This document shows, piece by piece, positions 34,201 through 49,100 of a stretch of 64,000 nt of DNA (within the stretch, counting starts at the first letter, position 1; each line of letters opens with the position of its first letter). The notes beneath the pieces are model-generated. The model was not told where the DNA came from and made no database searches. It saw only the letters and a list, made by a program, of their open reading frames with translations. The translations under genes were made by a program, and so were the position numbers. Location of the stretch: assembly GCA_029962745.1 (NCBI GenBank), contig CM057157.1:22309588-22373587 (forward strand), written 5' to 3'. The DNA is from Echinometra lucunter (taxonomy: Eukaryota > Echinodermata > Echinoidea > Camarodonta > Echinometridae).

Positions 34201-37200
34201 AGGTGTATATGTGTATGCATGTATATTTTTTTTTTTCATATATAATGTACAAAGGGTTTCATTCCTCCTTGTTGCTTTTGCTCATTAATTGATGTCTATC
34301 TACGAAAATATGCTACTGAAAGAAAATGAAGACTTGTTTTATATTATTTTACTTATATTGATTTATATGGATGTAATGATGTTTATTTTGAATGAAATCT
34401 CTAATAAAAGCATTATGGAAAAAAATTTCTTTGGGGGGACGAAGGCTGATGTTTTAACGACTGTTCTAACTAATTTCATTCAGTTTTGTTGTTTGGAATT
34501 TATGAATAGTACATGCATTAAGTTTACTGGAACAGAATTCCATTTTGAAGGAAAATGTGAATTGTTTTGATGAAATCAGAATAACAACATTAGAAAAAAA
34601 AATATTCAGGGGGCGCTTATTTGGGTTTAGACATATTTATGTAAGCTGTGCTGAGTTTTTTATAAGGGATTTCATTCCATTTTTCCCTCTTTCTTTATGT
34701 TATGAACGCAAAATGAGGATATTGATTCATATATATTGATGTACTTTGAGTGAAATCTCTAAAAAAAAGAAAACTGTGGAAAAAATGGGATAACTTAAGA
34801 TTCTGAAACGAAAATGAAAAAGCTGACTCGCCCGATGTGGTATTTCAAGAAAATATGCTAGAAATAAAATAACTGTAAACTTTGGATTCCTTTGGATGCC
34901 ATATTCTCAAGTTTTAAACTATGTTTTTACAAAACAACAACACTAAAAAAGAAACAAAAAGAAATCATTCCATTCATTAATTCATCATCTTACTATACTT
35001 CTTCACAGGGGTCGTTGCAAACATTCTGCTAGGATGGATATCGCCTCGCTTACTATCTATGATTGGTGGTTTGCTAGGCTCTGTTGGACTGATGTTGATT
35101 TCTACGGCCAAAACAAATATTCACATTGCAACTTGTCTTTTACTTTCCGGTGAGTGATTACTCTTTCTTCTGTTGGAGGAGCGCATCCAGATTTGTAAAG
35201 TAGTTGGCATAATTTCAGTAATTCTTATTTAATAGAACAAAAGGGGTTATGTGAGTTCAAGGTAATCTTTCAACGAATTAAGAAGGGGCACAAGAATACA
35301 TGAAGGAAAATCACATTTTTCTTTTAGATTCTCTAAGTATGTCAGTTGGATTGTACCAGACGAGTATAAAGGAATCAGCGTACGGTTGGGCTATCGGTCG
35401 AGAGGTTCGGCGGTCAGTTGCAAATCTTGCGAATCGAACCACTTCCTCAGTTTTTTTAGCAATGTTCATGAAATTTGGCACACACATTGGTCTTGTGGTG
35501 AAGATGTGCAAGGGTTTGGTATTCATTACTGCATTGCCATGGTAACAGCATATTGTGATAATAAATCAGGGGGAAATATTACAGATCAAACTACTTCCCT
35601 ATATTTCAAGCAACTGCATGCTCATGAAATTTGGCACACTCATTGGTCTTGTGATGGAGATGTGCAAGGCATGTTTTTTTTTATGTGTCGTAAACTGAGC
35701 TGCCATGATAACGACATATTATGACAATAAATCAGGTTAAAGTATCGAACTACTTTCTCATTTTTCGCACAACGCTCAGGAAATTTAGCACACACAATGG
35801 GGCGGGGGTATTAATCACCTTCAGTGATATTTCTAGTTGCCTTGGCCTTGGACTTAGATGTTTTGGTCTTTCGCATGCCCTAGCCTTGGCCCCGAGGTTC
35901 AAAGCCTTGATAATAACCAGAAAATTCAAGTAATTACCAAGGCATGAGAACTTTTATCCTTCTTTCGAGTATTTTTTATTAGTTTGCTTTGTTCAATAAA
36001 CCAAAAACAAGCTTTAGTTTAACAAAAAATTCATAACGTCAAAGTTTTCGAAATGTTGAGGGAATTTTATTGCGGACGATGCTTCAAATTATGATGAATC
36101 AATCATTGTGATTTGTTTAGCATTGTGAGCGCCTGTAAAAAGGTGCCTGGCAGGAATGCTCCTTCGGGAGTGGAGAAGGTGCATACATTGTGTGCGGGCA
36201 AGCCTGAATCCGATAATAATAATATTTCTGTAAAGCACTTAGACACATCACAGAGAGATGTATTAGGCGCTACATGAATGCAAAATTTTATTATTATTAA
36301 TATTATTTTAATATAATAAAAACAGAGAAGCAACTTCATTTTTATTAAAACTGAGGTTGTGTTTAGATGCTAGCATTACTTCTTCAGTTGTTTGGGGATG
36401 CATAGAATTGTTCATGCCCCCACTTTTGACAGACTTAATAAAAGTGTCCTTCCTTGTATATATCAAATTTCACTCCTCACCTCCTCCCCTTCCCCCCGAA
36501 CAGTCAAACCCAATATAGCTTTTCCCTATTAATGATTGGCGCCTGTTACGTAAATGCCCAATAATGCAAATTCCCCTATCCAAATGAACGAATGCCCCTA
36601 ATGCAGCGGCGTATCCGGGGAAGGGGCAAGCGAACACGTGCTCCCAGAGGCACTTGAAGGGGACTAAAATAACCCCCCCCCCCCCCAAAAAAAAAAAAAA
36701 AAAAAAAAAAAGATGAAATAAAACAATGGAGAGAAGGGAGAAAAATATAATCCTTAAGGATTATACATCCCCAATTCTCAGTATGAAGTGGGTGTATAGA
36801 AATGGAGATACTGGCGGCCTGAAATTAACAAAAAATTCTAAAACTCGATGTTTTTGCTACATTGCTTCTGAATCCCCTGTAGAAGGCGGAGTTTGGAAAA
36901 GAATATAGCATTTTATCCACACAAAAGAATCAAAAGTTGAAAAAAAAATACAATTCTTGTTGCATCTCCTGTTATTGAAAAGGTTTCATCAGCCTTATGT
37001 TAAATATCTTTACTCCTAATATGATTTATCGTACATGGCGTATAACATATCACTTACAAAGGTTCCATATTAAGAATCTTAAACTTCGGTTGACTAGCTA
37101 AATTCTCCAACTACATTACTGATGGTTTTTTTAAAAACTATTATTATTATTTTGCCCCCGTTTGAGGAAGAACTGAACCATTGTTACCGTTGTTCGAAAA

Positions 37201-40075
37201 TGAATCATTTCTCTATGCCGCTTGAGTGCAATACTCCCTTGTGATTTTTTTTTTTTTTTTTTTTTTTTTTTGCTAAATGCATTTAAAATTGCGTTTTTTA
37301 AAGGTTACAGATGCAACAACAAAATCTACCGCTCGGTCGCCTTGCTCTATCTCTTTGGGCGAAGGTTGGAGAGGCACTTTCATCATCTGCCATGCCCCGA
37401 GCGCAATAATCCCTTGGTATGCCATTGCCCTCTCGAGATATGATGTATGCTCTCCTTGAGATGAATTTGCCCTTTTTCATTTGAATCATGTGCCCTTATT
37501 TTATTCACGGCCAGAAATGTCCTTTCTCTGACAGACTGGGCTTTCTCTATCTGTTATTGTGTATTCTGTAGGCTTCGATACTTATTTTTGTCCATTGCCT
37601 CAAGATGATTTGAAAGAAGACAGAATTAAGGGTTGATTTTAGTTGCCAGAATGCGCTTTATGAGCCTATCTTGGATAATCATTTATGTATGTGAGAAACG
37701 ATAAAAGTGATACGAAGGGTAAAAATGTATGATAAAGAACACATAAGGCAGTGGGAGGAATAATTTTCCCTTTGAGATGGAGCGGGTATTTTTTCCATTA
37801 TACGAAGAGCAAACAATAAGCCGATCGGGATTTTAAAACGGTCTAACATTGCTATATTCAGCTTGGTTTCTAAGAAAACTTGCATTTACAATCTGAGCAT
37901 ACCAACAGTATGCGTAGCAGGAAAAATTAGCAAGTGAAAAACTGTATGGTACATATAATTAGGTACACAGATGGTATACAGAGGAAATGGTGGTCACCTA
38001 GTTTTAAATCGTTAAATTCTTTGTACAATTTGATGCTGAACACGAAGGTATTGACTGCCATTTGATAAAATGTGCCCAAAGTGCACAAATTTCATGTTTT
38101 AGCGATGTGTTTTTATGCATTTCAGCGCAAATGAAGCTAAACAACTTTGTTGGGTGTACAAAATTAAATATATACAGTGAAATGAAATATAGTAACGATT
38201 AAGACCCATATAAGACCACTGGACCCATTGTTCGTTCTCAAATAGCCCTCAGTCAAGCAGGTGCCGTTTTACTGATTTTCTCACTACATAAGGTTGTCTT
38301 GGGTAAACGGTATTCTTTTCATCTCGACATGTCGATATCAAATACAATGGCGAGGGATCACTCACAATCCTTAAGTGATCCATGAGGTCTCCCCTCAAAG
38401 AGTGAATAAAGAGTGAATATCACAATTTTTACTCTCAATTCACTCCTGATAATAATAATGAACAGTTTTTGTATAGCGCATAACACTATAAATGCACTCT
38501 CTTCTGAAATTCACCCCTAACAGAGTGAACGCGTGCACTCTTTTTTTTTTTTTTTTTTTTTAAGAGAGTAGAACAACCCATGGGTAGCTTCTTGGGTCGG
38601 GGATGAAAACGTTTTTAGTTCAGTTGAGGTGTTTACTCCTGATCTGAGTGTTCCGGAGTGAGATATTTACTAAGAAAAAAAAGGTGCAAGTTTGCACCCT
38701 AAATGCAACACTGGCAGCACCTTTTTGGGTGCAATCTGCACCCTACATGAAAAAGGTGGAAAATGCACCTTTTTGTTCTTGTATGCACCCGGAGATGCCC
38801 GTTTTCACCCTAAAAGGTGCAACTTTGCATCTTTTGGGTGCAGAAATTTTTGCGTTCAAAAAGGTGCAAATTTTCACCTTCCCTAAAGGGTACAACTCTG
38901 CACCCTTTAGCGTGCAAAATGTAGCTAACTGCACCCTTAAAGATGCAAAAAAGCTTCTTAAGGTGCAAAGTTGCATCCAAAAAGGAGGTCCCAGTGTTGC
39001 GTTTGAAGGGTGAAAAATTGCACCTTCTTTTCTCAATAATACTACAGTGCTTATATAGCGCATATCACTACCGTAGTGTCTCTATGCTGTTTAATAGAGA
39101 GGGTTGAAAATGGAAAAAAAAAAAAGAAATGTACATGTACTGTAGATGTTGCAGTTTGCAAGACCAAAACTCATTCAAAATACTTTTTAAACAGAAATGT
39201 TTTAAGAAGGGTTTTGAACTTTAACACTGTCGAAGCTTCCTTCATATAACATGGAATAGTGTTCCACAGTGTAGGAGCAGCATGAGCAAAACATCGCTTA
39301 CCATAAAACTTAGTTGTAATGACAGGACATTGGAGGAGATTTTTCTGAGCCGATCTGCGATTCCGAGAGGGAGCGTACCTTACCAAGGACTCACTGAGAT
39401 ATTCTGATGCCAATGCAGGCACTGATAGGTCAGTAATAGTATCTTAAAGACTATACGTGATTGGATAGGGAGCCAATGCAGCTACTTCAAGATGGGGGTT
39501 ATGTGAGAATTCTTCTTAGTGCGGGTAATCAATAGCAGCTGTATTATGATTGCCTGGAGTTTATGTAGTTGTGAGTCTGAGATATTGTATAATAAACTAT
39601 TACAGTAGTCTAGATAACATATAACAATTTTTTTACATATTCTGAAAGCTTATGAGTTGTAGATATGACTCCAGGGCAAAATTTTACTTTTTCGATGGTA
39701 TGACGCCATCCTATTCTTATGTGAACTCAAAATTGCGGTTTTTAATATTTGACGTCATATTTTCTGAATTTAACTAAGACCATCTCGCTTATTGTTGGTC
39801 AATTTTCGCCGGGATGTCGATATGTTGTAGCTGAAACAATTCTCTACAAAGCAGGTACCATCATTTTCCATTTTGATGAAGTCATCATGGTATATATTTA
39901 CGATAAGCGGTACCATGTCAATTTTTCTCATTTTACGGGTATTCTCTATGGGACATGACTTTTACTTAGTTCTCGATTCTACATTCCCGTCTTCTTTCAC
40001 CAACAGCTCCCTTATTTCTGATCGATTTTGGCCCAGCTTCGAATATGTCGTAGCTGAGATAATGCCCTAACGAGG

Positions 40076-40110
<35 letters not shown>

Positions 40111-43100
40111 ACGGCATCATGGTGTAAATTCACGATCAATGGTGGCATGCCAATTTTTCACATGTTACGTGTATTGTGTAAATCAACGAATGGTCATATC
40201 TCACAAACTGGATCATGAATCCTCTTCAAAATCGGAACAGACATCACATCTTAGACCAATATCATGCACACGCAAAACCAGAGGCCTAGATCAATTCAAA
40301 TTTTTTTAACAGCCCCTTTTTTTTTTAAGTGTAGACGTCGTTTTCTTGTCCATCTTTTCCTTTATATCTCTATAATTGTGCTTTCCTAAGCAAAAACAAC
40401 TGTTTAATTTTGAAGGTAATGACTCTCCATTTAATCTACGACTCAATTTTTTTAAAAATTGTAGCGCCTTTTCTCCCAATTAGCAAATGAAATACAGAAA
40501 TTTTCAATAGTAACTTCCTTTAAAGACCAATCTTCCACTTTTTTTCGGCCGCGATTTCTTTAATACTGAAAGTTTAATCGTAATGAAATTTGAGGCAAGC
40601 ATTAAGCTTAATAAGGCAATTCTTCACTTTCATTTTTAAAGCCATGAAATGAAAATGATGTCATCCAGGCACCATTTTGTCAAAATCACCTTAAAGACAT
40701 AACTTCATAATGGGTCTTCATTTCTCATTCATATTTGGCATGATGAATGTTCATATCATTCCAAACAATTCCATTTACTGAGGCGTGCGCGTACGCGTAC
40801 GTCCGCGCGTCAGCGCGCGCGCAAAAATTAGAAATGCTCAGAATCGCTTCAAATTCATTTTGCACACGTTTCAGGCCATTTTAAGCTTTTTCATGAATTT
40901 GCGCGCGTTCGCGTCCGCGCGCGCAGGTCCTAAATGACGTAAAAATCGCCGTTTGATTCGCATTTCTGATAATTTCCTTAACAATTTACATCATTTTAGA
41001 ATCGATTTTAACTAACTATAAGGTCGCACGCGCGCGCCAAAGTTCAAAATTCGCGCGCGCGTCTATGGGGCAAATAATGTAAAAACACGCAAAAACATGT
41101 CCCTTTCAAATCCGCCATAGCTCTTCAGAATGCATGGAGACCCCCAATTTTTTTTTACATATTCTGAAAGCTTATGAGTTGTAGATGTGAATCCATGACA
41201 AGAATTTACCTTTTCGATGCTATGACGTCATCCTATTCTTATGTGAACTCAAAATTTCGATTTTTAATTTTTGACGTTATATTTTTTGCATTTAACCAAG
41301 ACTATCTCGCTTATTATTTATCAATTTTCGCCGGGATTTCGATATGTTGTAGCTGAGACAATTCTACAAAAATCTATAATTCACTGTTTCTCATTTTGAT
41401 GACGACATCATGGTCTAAATTTACGATAAAAGGTACAATGTCAATTTTTCTCATTTTACGTGTATTCTCTATGGGACATGACCTTTGCGTAATTCTTGAT
41501 TCTACATTCCCGTCTTCTTTGAGCAACATCTCCGTTATTTCTGCTTGATTTTCGCCCACCTTCAAGTATGTTGTAGCTGAGAAAATTCTCTATATTATAC
41601 GTCCATATGTTCTTAACCAGATGTCAGAAACATATCGAAATTTTAAGTGGAAAATATGATATTAGAATTTCGTTTTCCATCTACGTGTTTTCTCTATGAG
41701 CTGTTTTCAGGTATACCTTTAAAGCACTTGCCTCACATGCTCAAGAATCCTGCTTCGAGTGCCGAAGGGGGGGGGGGGGCATTTTTTTTTTTTTTTTTTC
41801 ATTTTGAATCCATGACAAAAATTTACTTTTTCGATGCTATGACGTCATTCTATTCTTATGTGAACTCAAAATTCTGATTTTTAATTTTTGACGTTATATT
41901 TTTTGCCTTCAACCGAGACTATCTTGCTTAATATTTGTCAATTTTCGCCGGGATTTCGATATGTTGTAGCTGAGACAATTCTCTACAAATCTGATGTTCA
42001 TTGTTTCTCCTTTTGATGACGGCATCATGGTCTAATTTCACGATAAATAAACCAAGACTATCTCGCTTATTATTTATCAATTTTCGCCGGGATTTCGATA
42101 TGTTGTAGCTGAGACAATTCTACAAAAATCTTTAATTCACTGTTTCTCATTTTGATGACGACATCATGGTCTAAATTCACGATAAATGGTACCATGTCAA
42201 CTTTTCTCATTTTACGTGTATTCTCTACGGGACATAACTTTTACGTAATTCTTGATTATACATTCTTTGATCAACATCTCCATTATTTCTGCTTGATTTT
42301 CGCCCAACATCAAGTATTTTGTAGCTGAGAAAATCCATATGTTTTTTTTTAACCAGATGTCAGAAACATGTCGAAATTTTAACTGCAAAATATGATATTA
42401 GAATTCGTTTTCCATCTACTATTTCTATGAGCTGTTTTCAGGTATACCTTTAAAGCACTTGGCCTCACATGCTCAAGGTCCCTGGTTCGTGTCCCGGGGG
42501 GGGGGGGGGTGCATCTTTTTCCTTTAACTTTCTTTTTACATTTCATATTACCATCCTCTTTAACTATGATTACATAATTATACAGCCACAGTCAATGAAA
42601 TAAATTGCCTGATTTGGCCTGTTATGACTACATGTATTACAATGCAGTGCACAGTAGTTAATGTACAACTCTATAGAAAATCTGATTTGTTTAGGTGAAA
42701 TAAGGCTTTGGGTCACCTTTTCATTATGCTGCGACATCAAGTCATCCAATGTCTAGACTTTAGTCTCCTATCGAGAAGTAAAAATTTTATCAATAGTCTT
42801 TACCAACGACTTTATCACTATTCATGTCGAAACCTAAAAGATGCCGACAGACCACCTAATTCGTCATGTGACGAATTCAAATGTCTCGTTCTTTTTATTC
42901 TCCCAACTTTTTTATGCAGTCAAAATCTCAGAACAGGCTTAGTCAAATTTCGTCAAATTTTCATCAAACCTCCGTCTTAATAAGATCTGGGTTTTCGAAC
43001 CATTTTCAAGTTCATTAGGTCATTGTGAGGTCATCCAGGCGCCATTTTGTAAATATCATGTTATGATCATATCTTCATAACGGAAAGTCATTTCTAATTC

Positions 43101-46100
43101 ATATTTAGCAAGATGAATGTTCATATCAGTCCAAACAATTTCATCTATAGAGACGCGCGTCAGCGCGAGCGCAAAAATTTAAAATGCTCAGAATCGGCTC
43201 ATATTCATTTTGCATACGTTTCAGGCCATTTTGAACATTTCAAAAATTAGCGCGCGTCCGCGCGCACAGGGCCTAAATAACGGAAAACGCCATTTTTTCA
43301 ATTGCTTTCCATTCCTGACCCTTTTCGTAACCATTTCCATCAATTAAGAACCGATTTCAACTAACCATAAGGTCGCACGCGCGCACCAAAGTTCAAAATC
43401 CGTGCGCGTGTCAATCTTGAAAATAATGTAAAAACACGCAAAAAAATGTCCCTTTAAATTCTGCCATAGCTCCTAAAAATGCATGGATACCCCCATTTTT
43501 TTTTTACAGAGTCTGTCTATCTGCAAATAACCTACCTCTTTTTCTCTCTCTGTATTTTTCTCTCGCTCTCTCTCTCTCTCTTTCATTCTATTTATTATCT
43601 GGTTTTTTTATGTATTCTCCGACATTGCATTTGAGTCTGAATAACTGCACATGATCCCTTCTCTCTCTTTCTCTCACTGCCTTTCTTTTTCTTTTTGCCA
43701 TATAATAGTATTCCACAGTGTTGTATCCGAGTGTGCTTATTTCAACCCTACTTCACGCTCTCTACCCCCCCCCCCCCCCCCCTCTGTCTCTCATTAAAAT
43801 GATAGCCATTTTTCTCTAACTCTGTCCATTTGCTTCATACATATCGCTGTTCATCTCTCTCTCTCTCTCTCTCTCTCTCTTCATTTCTCTCCCTTATTCC
43901 TCTGTCTGCATGACCGTCTGTAAGTGGTCTCTCATCATTACTTTCTATCTGAGTAAGTCAAATGCAATGCTCATTTTGATATCAAATACACTACCACGCA
44001 TTATTAAGTGATGAACACTGCACTAAAATGTGTCAATACGCTTCATATTTCATAGAGTTCCCATTATACTAGTAGGGTTATTTTGTTAATAAGATCCACA
44101 AAAATAGCCGGGGATTGTCCATGTCGGCTTTTTTTTTTTCTTCATCTTCTTTTACAGTGTTAGGTAACGCACTTTCCATATACTCGTCTTAATTATTCTG
44201 TCTTCATGATATTTTTACATGACGGCATGCCTTCTGTCCATTTTTCAACACTATTACATGCGCTTTCTTGAATAAGGGCATATCATCAAGCAATCCTCCC
44301 TTAATCCATATTTGTAACTGACTAAACGACCAAAAAAAAATATAGATAGCTATCCTTTTCAGTTTTACCAGAACTAAGTTTTTCTCTGTAAAATTCAAGG
44401 ACAATCCTCACAGCTCAAACATTGGTAAGCGTAATGTGTATTGGTGTACCCACTTTGAAATTCGCCATCAACGAATTCTGTCGTTACCCTCATGGAAAAA
44501 AAGATGGGGATTTAGTTGCTGTAGTTGGTTTATTTATTTCGCTTTGCAAGTTTTAGCATGATTGCTTGAGTGCTGAATTTAGACTAAGTATCGAGCCAAA
44601 CAACCATGGATGATTGTCAGCCCCCTCAAATTCCTCTTGCTCAATGATACTGTCCTACCATGTTCAATTTTTTTCGACCATGACACCGATATGGATTTCC
44701 TACAAAGAAATCATAGCGACGTAACAAATTAGATAAGGCTTTGTTCATTGTTTCACTTCTGTAGAGCATTGAGAAAAGGATGATTCTGCAAACAGAAACC
44801 AGCACAAACAAGTTGAAAAACGAATGTATTTTTAGCAGGTTTGGATAATATAAGGGAAATCAGTATTGACAAAAAATTGTTGAGGAAGTAATTTAATTAA
44901 TGTTAATTCATCCAGACATTAAGAAAAAAAATGTCCCTGAATGCAAAGTTCAAGGACAATCCTCACAGCTCATACATTGGTAAATGTAATATGTATTGGT
45001 GTATCCATTTTTAAATTCGCCATCAACGAATTCTGTCGTTACCCTCATGCAAAAAAAAAGATGTAAACTTAGTTGCTGAAGTTAGTTTATTTGTTTCGCT
45101 TTGCAAGTTGAGCATGATTGCTTGAGTGTTCGATTGAGTCTAGGTATCGTGCAAAACACCGGGGATGATTGTCACCCCCTCAAATTCCCCTTGCTCAATG
45201 ATATTGTCCTACCCACGTTTAAATTTTTTTCGACCATGGTACCGATACAGATAACGTTTTCCCTACAAAGAAACCATTGCCACGTAACAAATTAGATAAG
45301 GCTATGTTCATTGTTTCGCTTCTGTAGATCATTGAGAAAAAGATGATTCTGCAAACAAAAAACTAACAAAAAAGTTGTACAACGCAAGCATGTATTTTCA
45401 GCAGGTTTGGATAATATTTGGAAAACCAGTAATGGAAAGAATTGTTCAGGAAGTAATACATCCATGATTGGCACAGTTAAGTACTGAGATTACCTGAAAA
45501 GAAGCAACCCCCTCCGAAAAAAATGCTGTCCATATAATATCTTGCTGGTCGACGTGATGGAGACGATTTTTTAGTATACGTTTCCTAAAAGCGACATATT
45601 CCGTGTATAGAGACCCCCAGATTCCTGTTTGTTTGTTTGCTTGCTTTTTTGAGGGGAGGGTGGCAAACGCTCTTTGGGCCCAACCTCAAACGCGAACTAC
45701 CAGCACACGGCCCTAACCCCCGCCAAAAACAAGCCTATATTGTTGCTAAATTCAATGAAATTTAAGTACACATTACCGAAATGCAAATCACTGATAAATA
45801 ATGGGTATACTTTTCTGCCAAAATGACCCTTCAAAATGGGTACGGGTATGGAAGCTTCTGTTCCAAATCTAAGTACCCCCTCCCCCCTCCCCCCAGCAGG
45901 TATAAAAACAGGTATTTTAAGTTTCTTGTGCAACTTCAGTCCTGTTAAGAGATGAATGCACAAACTTTGATGATGATTGAACAAACACATTATTTAGGTC
46001 AAAACCTTGTCAAACATTTATGAGTGATTGATAAGAAAAAAATAGATAAGGAATTTTTGACCTTTTTATGACTTGGCATGAGCATACATAATTATTATCA

Positions 46101-49100
46101 TATTCGTATGTTTCTTAAATAATTTGATAGCTCATACAAAATTTGCTTGGCTTCTAATATAAAAAAACACTCTTTATGCCTCACCATTATATTATGAAAT
46201 CCCTTGCAATACAAAGAAAAAAGAATCTTGAAGTTGAATCTGGCTTAGAAAATTTTCATAACAAGATTATGTGCAGTAGTTTGTTGGGCTATGGGGCTTA
46301 TGTATTCTCCATGACTCCCACTAATATGTACTGAATGATAGCAGTTTAGCTAATGTACATGTATGTATACTTCAAATTCAAAATTTTAGTTGCTGGATGA
46401 TATCGTGAACTACCGAACTTTGTATAATTTGGGAAAGAATAAACATGGGAATTTACTGATTGAATTATTGTCTAATTTGATTTCAGGACTGTGTATTTTT
46501 CAAGCTTCTTTCCTCCTTGCCTATTTTAGTTGTTACATGCTCACTGGCCTTCAGAAGGAAAGTGTTTCTTGTGAAGGTTCATTGTGAATTCATTGTTATT
46601 CTAAATTTAGGAAAGGAGAGTTATAAACAGTGTGAAACAGTACTGATTAAGGGGAAATGGAGCATTTAAGTTTGATGGAGAAATAGGCACCTGATAGGAT
46701 TGAGCATGTGAATGGTATGACAGTGTGAACTAAGGGCCATACACAGAAATTTTTCTTCCGGGGGGGGGGGTCAAGACATGTAAAGATTTTTTGAAGAAAC
46801 TCTAAAGTGAGAGAGCCAAGCGACCAATCTGGTCACGAGGTCACTTTTGCATTTTTTAAAGTGAAATCGAAGGATTTGCTAAAGTTTTAGGTGGATTTTA
46901 TGAAAATTTTCAGTTTAAAAAAATGTGAGTTTTCAAAAAAAAAATTGGGGGGGGGGGGGGCGGGGCAACTGCCCCCCTGTGCCCCCCCCCCCCCCGCTGC
47001 ATACGGCCATGTACAGTGAACTGCAAATGTGGTTATGTGCGGAGATGTAAATAAAAAAGCAAGGAATCAGTGTGATGAACTTTAGACAAAAAATGAACAA
47101 AAGTTTGTTCATTTTGGAAAGATAATGTTATACCTGAAATTGAATGAATTATATATTTTTTTTCACTTTTTTCCCCCACAAACAGTTGGGGGGCTGGGTA
47201 TCAAGAAAGATGAAATTTTATACAAAGAACTCTGCATGGCCAACCTGAGTTCTATGAGGCAACTTTAAAAAGAATGCAAATTAACCAGTCATGCAAAGTT
47301 TAATTTGTTTAGGGAGAGAGAGAGAACCCACCCGACCGCGCCCAAAATGTAGAAAAATTAGAAATAAACATTAAGCGCTCAGAGAAGAACTTATTTTAAT
47401 AATGATACATGTAATTTTTTTTTTTAAAAAGAAAGAGAATACTGTTGAGCGTCTTAAAACGAAAATTTAAAACGAACTTGATATTTTTATAAAAGATATA
47501 GTTTCTTGAAAGAAAGCCGAAAGTACTCACTTGGGGGTATTAAAAAAGAACTGGAAATAACTTTCTGAATCTGATAAGTTATTAGATAACGTACATCACT
47601 AATTAATCTGTAAAAGCCGACTTTGAAAATACATATGACGCTGAGAAGGCATCATGCCCCCTAAAGAAGATGGGAAAGGGCGGTGCAGTGCGCACGTACT
47701 AACGGTCCTTGCTGAACTATCGAGGACTAAGCAATATGGCGGCGTGTGCACTCAAGCGAATCGCCCAGCGGGTCTGACGGCGCACACCGCGATACGTACT
47801 TTGTGAACGTCTATGAGCATTCTACGTCTTCTATTTCTGTGGTAAAAACAAATTATATTTTTTGCCTTTAACCGAGACTATCTCGCTTATTATTTGTCCA
47901 TTTCCGCCGAGATTTCGATATGTTTAGCTGAGACAATTCTCTACAAATTTATTATGCATTGCTACTCATTTTGATGACGTTATCATGGTCTAAATTTACG
48001 ATAAAAGGTACAATGTCAATTTTTCTCATTTTACGTGTATTCTCTGTGGGACATGACCTTTACGTAATTCTTGATTATACATTCTCGTCTTCTTTGATCA
48101 ACATCTCCGTTATTTCTGCTTGATTTTCGCCCAACTTCAAGTATGTTGTAGCTTAGAAAATTTTCTATATTATACGTCCATATGTTCTATAACCAGATGT
48201 CAGAAACATGTCGAAATTTTAACTTGAAAATATGACATTAGAATTTCGTTTTCCATCTACGTATTATCTCTATGAGCTGTTTTCAGGTATACCTTTAAAG
48301 CACTTGCCTCACATGCTCAAGAATCCTGCTTCGAGTCCCGGAGGGGGGGGGCATTTTTTTTTTTTTTTTTTTTTTGCTTTCTTTTTACATTTTATATTAC
48401 TTTCCCCTTTAGCTATGATTACATATACTGTCACAAGTAAACTGCCTGATTTTGGCCCATTATGACAATAACTGCATTGCAGTGCACAGTAGTCAATGTA
48501 CAACCCTATAGAAAATCTGATTAGTTAATGTGAATTAAAGCTTTGGATCACCTTTCCATTATGCTGCGATATCAAATCATCCCATTTCTACAACGTTAGT
48601 CTCCTTTCGAGACCTAAAAATTTTATCAAAATTCTTACCAACGACTTTATCACTATCCATGTCGAAACCTAAAAGATACCGACAGACCACCTAATTCGTC
48701 ATGTGACGAATTCAAATATCTCGTTTGTATTGTCATTGTTTTCATGTTTCTGATTGCAATGCTGATATAAATAAATTTCCACGATATTATGTGGATCTGG
48801 GCCCCGTTGCATAAAAGTTACCATTATTGGTATCTCTGCCATCAATGGTAACTACCATGGTAACATCGCTCAACAGCCAATCAAATTCAGGGTTTCCATG
48901 GAAGTTGCCTTTGATGGCAAAGTTACCATCAATGGCAAGTTTTATGCAACGGGGCCCATATTGCGTGCAATTATGAGTTATCAAATTACGAAATTACACT
49001 TTTCTTTAAAATATGACTTTAGGGCTCGGATTTGGAATGAGCATCTTCCCTTCCCAAGTGTCGGTAATATCTGCCTTTGATGATAACTACTTGTTGCCGT

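Noticed and set aside
38648..39063. 121-codon plus and 106-codon minus frames
   Set aside because: Both are translations of the AAGGTGCAA mosaic, whose word contains no stop codon.
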